The translations under genes and the position numbers were made by a program. Shown here piece after piece: positions 7,060-8,370 of a stretch of DNA of 8,370 bases. Position 1 is the stretch's first letter. Each line of letters starts with the position of its first letter. This DNA comes from an uncultured Arcobacter sp. (lineage in GTDB: Bacteria > Campylobacterota > Campylobacteria > Campylobacterales > Arcobacteraceae), in assembly GCA_937860115.1 (NCBI GenBank), contig CALMBI010000200.1, forward strand, positions 1-8,370, written 5' to 3'. The notes below the pieces were generated by a model. That model did not search any database and had not been told where the DNA came from. It worked only from the letters and a program-made list of their open reading frames with translations.

Positions 7060-8191
7060 GATGATTCCTTCTATGTTTAAATTTAAGAGTGAGGATTATA
7101 CAAGTTATATAATTATAAAAGGCTTTATAGTTGCTTTGTTGCTGTCCTCATTCATCTACTTTGAATATTTTGAGATCACTTCAAAGTTTATCAATACACT
7201 TTTTGTTTTGATAGCTTATTACTTATTGATCACAATCGATAGGAAATCACTTTTTTTTGCTGGTTTTTTTACTGGTCTTTTATGGTTTTGGTGGATTGGG
7301 TATAGTTTTATATACTATGATTTAGTGTATCTTATTCCTTTTATTGTCCTATTTTTTGGTTTAGCACATGGTCTGTTTTTTTGGTTTACAGCGATTATTG
7401 ACAAAGTATTGATAAGAATTGTAATGCTTTATTTGCTTACCTTTTTTGAACCATTTGGATTTAATTGGTTTAAGCTAGATTTACCACTAATAAATACTTA
7501 TTTTAATAATTATGAAAGCAAGCTACAAGAACCAAATCTCAAAATATTTATGCCACCATATAGTATCCCTCAAGATAAAAAATGGGACAAACATTTTGTA
7601 ACAGAAGTGGTCAATACAAATTTAGAAAATATAGACAATGCTATCAAGCAACAATATGATCTTGTAATATTGCCAGAAACTGCTTTTCCACTTCCTCTTA
7701 ACAATCAACCAGAACTAATAGAACTACTCAAAGAAAAATCACAAAAAATTGCAATAGTTACAGGAGCTCTTTCACAAAAAGAAAATGAATATCTCAATTC
7801 AACATACCATTTTGAAGATGGCAACTATACAATAGCAAATAAAGTTGTTTTAGTTCCATTTGGCGAAGAGATACCCCTTCCTAAATTTATGGTTGACTTC
7901 ATCAATGATACTTTTTTTGATGGTGCAAGTGATTATTCTAAAGCAAGTGAGCCTACAACATTTACTATAAAAGGAGTAAAATTTAGAAATGCGATTTGTT
8001 ATGAAGCAACAACCGATGCTGTTTATCAAAATCTTGACACCCCTTATGTGATAGCAACATCAAATAATGCATGGTTTACCCCTTCAACAGAGCCAACTTT
8101 ACAAAAATTACTTTTGAGATACTACGCTAAAAAATATCATGCTTTGATTTATCATTCAACAAATCGTTCACAAAATATGATTGTAAAATAA
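7058..8191 (+). CDS. lnt: Apolipoprotein N-acyltransferase (short form)
   Basis: Lnt transfers an acyl chain from phospholipid to the N-terminal cysteine of lipoproteins, the last maturation step, on the periplasmic face of the inner membrane. About five hydrophobic helices (near 16-36, 44-60, 64-84, 88-113, 118-131) precede a nitrilase-type domain from about 160. The catalytic residues are visible: Glu207 in LPET, Lys262 in NKVVLVPFGE and Cys314 in ICYE. Trp176 (DKKW), Glu270, Tyr315 and Glu316 match other conserved Lnt positions. SNNAWF (335-340) and HSTN (366-369) follow. The protein ends only 8 residues after STN, so it lacks the end of the nitrilase fold and the C-terminal helix of E. 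coli Lnt (512 residues, from memory). The start is uncertain: ATG at 7058, 7061 or 7073, none with a Shine-Dalgarno. The 7073 start would avoid coding across the yajC ribosome binding site. It is divergent from yajC. Confidence 0.85.
   Translation: MMIPSMFKFKSEDYTSYIIIKGFIVALLLSSFIYFEYFEITSKFINTLFVLIAYYLLITIDRKSLFFAGFFTGLLWFWWIGYSFIYYDLVYLIPFIVLFFGLAHGLFFWFTAIIDKVLIRIVMLYLLTFFEPFGFNWFKLDLPLINTYFNNYESKLQEPNLKIFMPPYSIPQDKKWDKHFVTEVVNTNLENIDNAIKQQYDLVILPETAFPLPLNNQPELIELLKEKSQKIAIVTGALSQKENEYLNSTYHFEDGNYTIANKVVLVPFGEEIPLPKFMVDFINDTFFDGASDYSKASEPTTFTIKGVKFRNAICYEATTDAVYQNLDTPYVIATSNNAWFTPSTEPTLQKLLLRYYAKKYHALIYHSTNRSQNMIVK
7066..7070 (-). promoter_or_regulatory. yajC ribosome binding site
   Basis: AAGGA on the minus strand, within AGAAGGAAT, lies 6 nt before the yajC ATG. 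On the plus strand the same bases fall in codons 3-5 of lnt if lnt starts at 7058, so the two translation start regions occupy the same DNA. Confidence 0.6.
7095..7100 (-). promoter_or_regulatory. Likely -10 box of the yajC-secDF-leuS-lptE-folC operon
   Basis: A perfect TATAAT preceded by TTG reads on the minus strand. A start about 7 nt downstream would give a leader of roughly 29 nt before yajC, including its AAGGA site. No good -35 hexamer is present at 16-18 bp, but the upstream stretch is A/T-rich, as is usual for Campylobacterota housekeeping promoters. The box lies within lnt codons 13-15. It is the best promoter candidate for the whole train, because later gene junctions leave almost no room for one. 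Confidence 0.45.
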
Positions 8192-8226
8192 ACAAGTTAA
8201 TTAAAGAAAAAGCAGTTATTACATAA

Positions 8227-8370
8227 TTATAGTTTTTTAGCTCTATTTACTGTATGATCAATTTCCTCATTTTGTTTCAGAAAAATTATACAAAAACAAA
8301 ATATATCTTTTAAATCACTTTTTAAGTAAATAATCCGTAATATTAAATTAAATATTTCGGAACAATAGTT
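8227..8370 (-). CDS. C-terminal end of an unidentified protein (partial, tentative)
   Basis: On the minus strand one frame runs open from the window edge for 47 codons to a TAA at 8227-8229. The other two minus frames hit stops within the first ten codons. The predicted end is rich in Ile, Phe, Leu and Cys, then becomes polar and finishes HTVNRAKKL, which resembles an ordinary protein tail. I do not recognise a family. The stop lies 35 nt from the lnt stop, so the two would converge. In DNA this AT-rich, 47 open codons could still arise by chance, and the start would be outside the window. The 8192-8226 gap has no gene and no clear terminator hairpin. Confidence 0.35.
   Translation of the reverse strand, partial: NYCSEIFNLILRIIYLKSDLKDIFCFCIIFLKQNEEIDHTVNRAKKL

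Noticed and set aside
8192..8226. A terminator between lnt and the right-edge frame
   Set aside because: There are short A/T palindromes such as ATAATTAT nearby, but no stable GC-containing stem followed by a T-run in either direction.
1..8370. Mobile element, CRISPR, tRNA, riboswitch or defence system
   Set aside because: No transposase, integrase, repeat array, cloverleaf or aptamer-like structure was found; nearly all sequence is explained by conserved housekeeping genes.

Overview
The window looks like a piece of a campylobacterotal (epsilonproteobacterial) chromosome. The DNA is strongly AT-rich. The protein sequences and the gene order match, from memory, the leuS-secF-secD-yajC neighbourhood of Campylobacter jejuni and relatives (folC, an LptE-like lipoprotein, leuS, secF, secD, yajC, and a divergent lnt). 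I cannot name the genus. No tRNA, rRNA, mobile element, CRISPR array or phage gene is visible.

Layout. A tight minus-strand gene train fills positions 63-7059. In transcription order it is yajC, secD, secF, leuS, lptE, folC. Junctions are 3 nt (yajC/secD), 1 nt (secD/secF), 42 nt (secF/leuS), 2 nt (leuS/lptE) and a 14 nt overlap (lptE/folC), so it is very probably one operon. A TATAAT box at 7095-7100 is a good candidate promoter and lies inside the first codons of the next gene. That gene, lnt (7058-8191, plus strand), starts head to head with yajC with the start codons overlapping. To the right, 8227-8370 holds an unbroken minus-strand reading frame that enters from outside the window, perhaps the end of a convergent gene. 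To the left, 1-62 lies behind folC and holds a TATAAT box, a small inverted repeat and a pair of TTAAGC repeats, but no gene.

How the genes fit together. YajC, SecD and SecF form the accessory module of the Sec translocon, which exports lipoprotein precursors among others. LptE is such a lipoprotein and partners LptD in placing LPS in the outer membrane. Lnt adds the third acyl chain to lipoproteins. The region is therefore mainly an envelope-biogenesis cluster, with two housekeeping enzymes (LeuRS and FolC) in the same transcript.

I found no undescribed system here. The points worth a second look are the overlapping divergent yajC/lnt starts, the in-frame yajC-TAA-AAA-secD junction with a TTG start, a second TTG start for lptE, a very short Lnt C-terminus, a LeuRS without the leucine-specific insertion, and the partial frame at the right edge.
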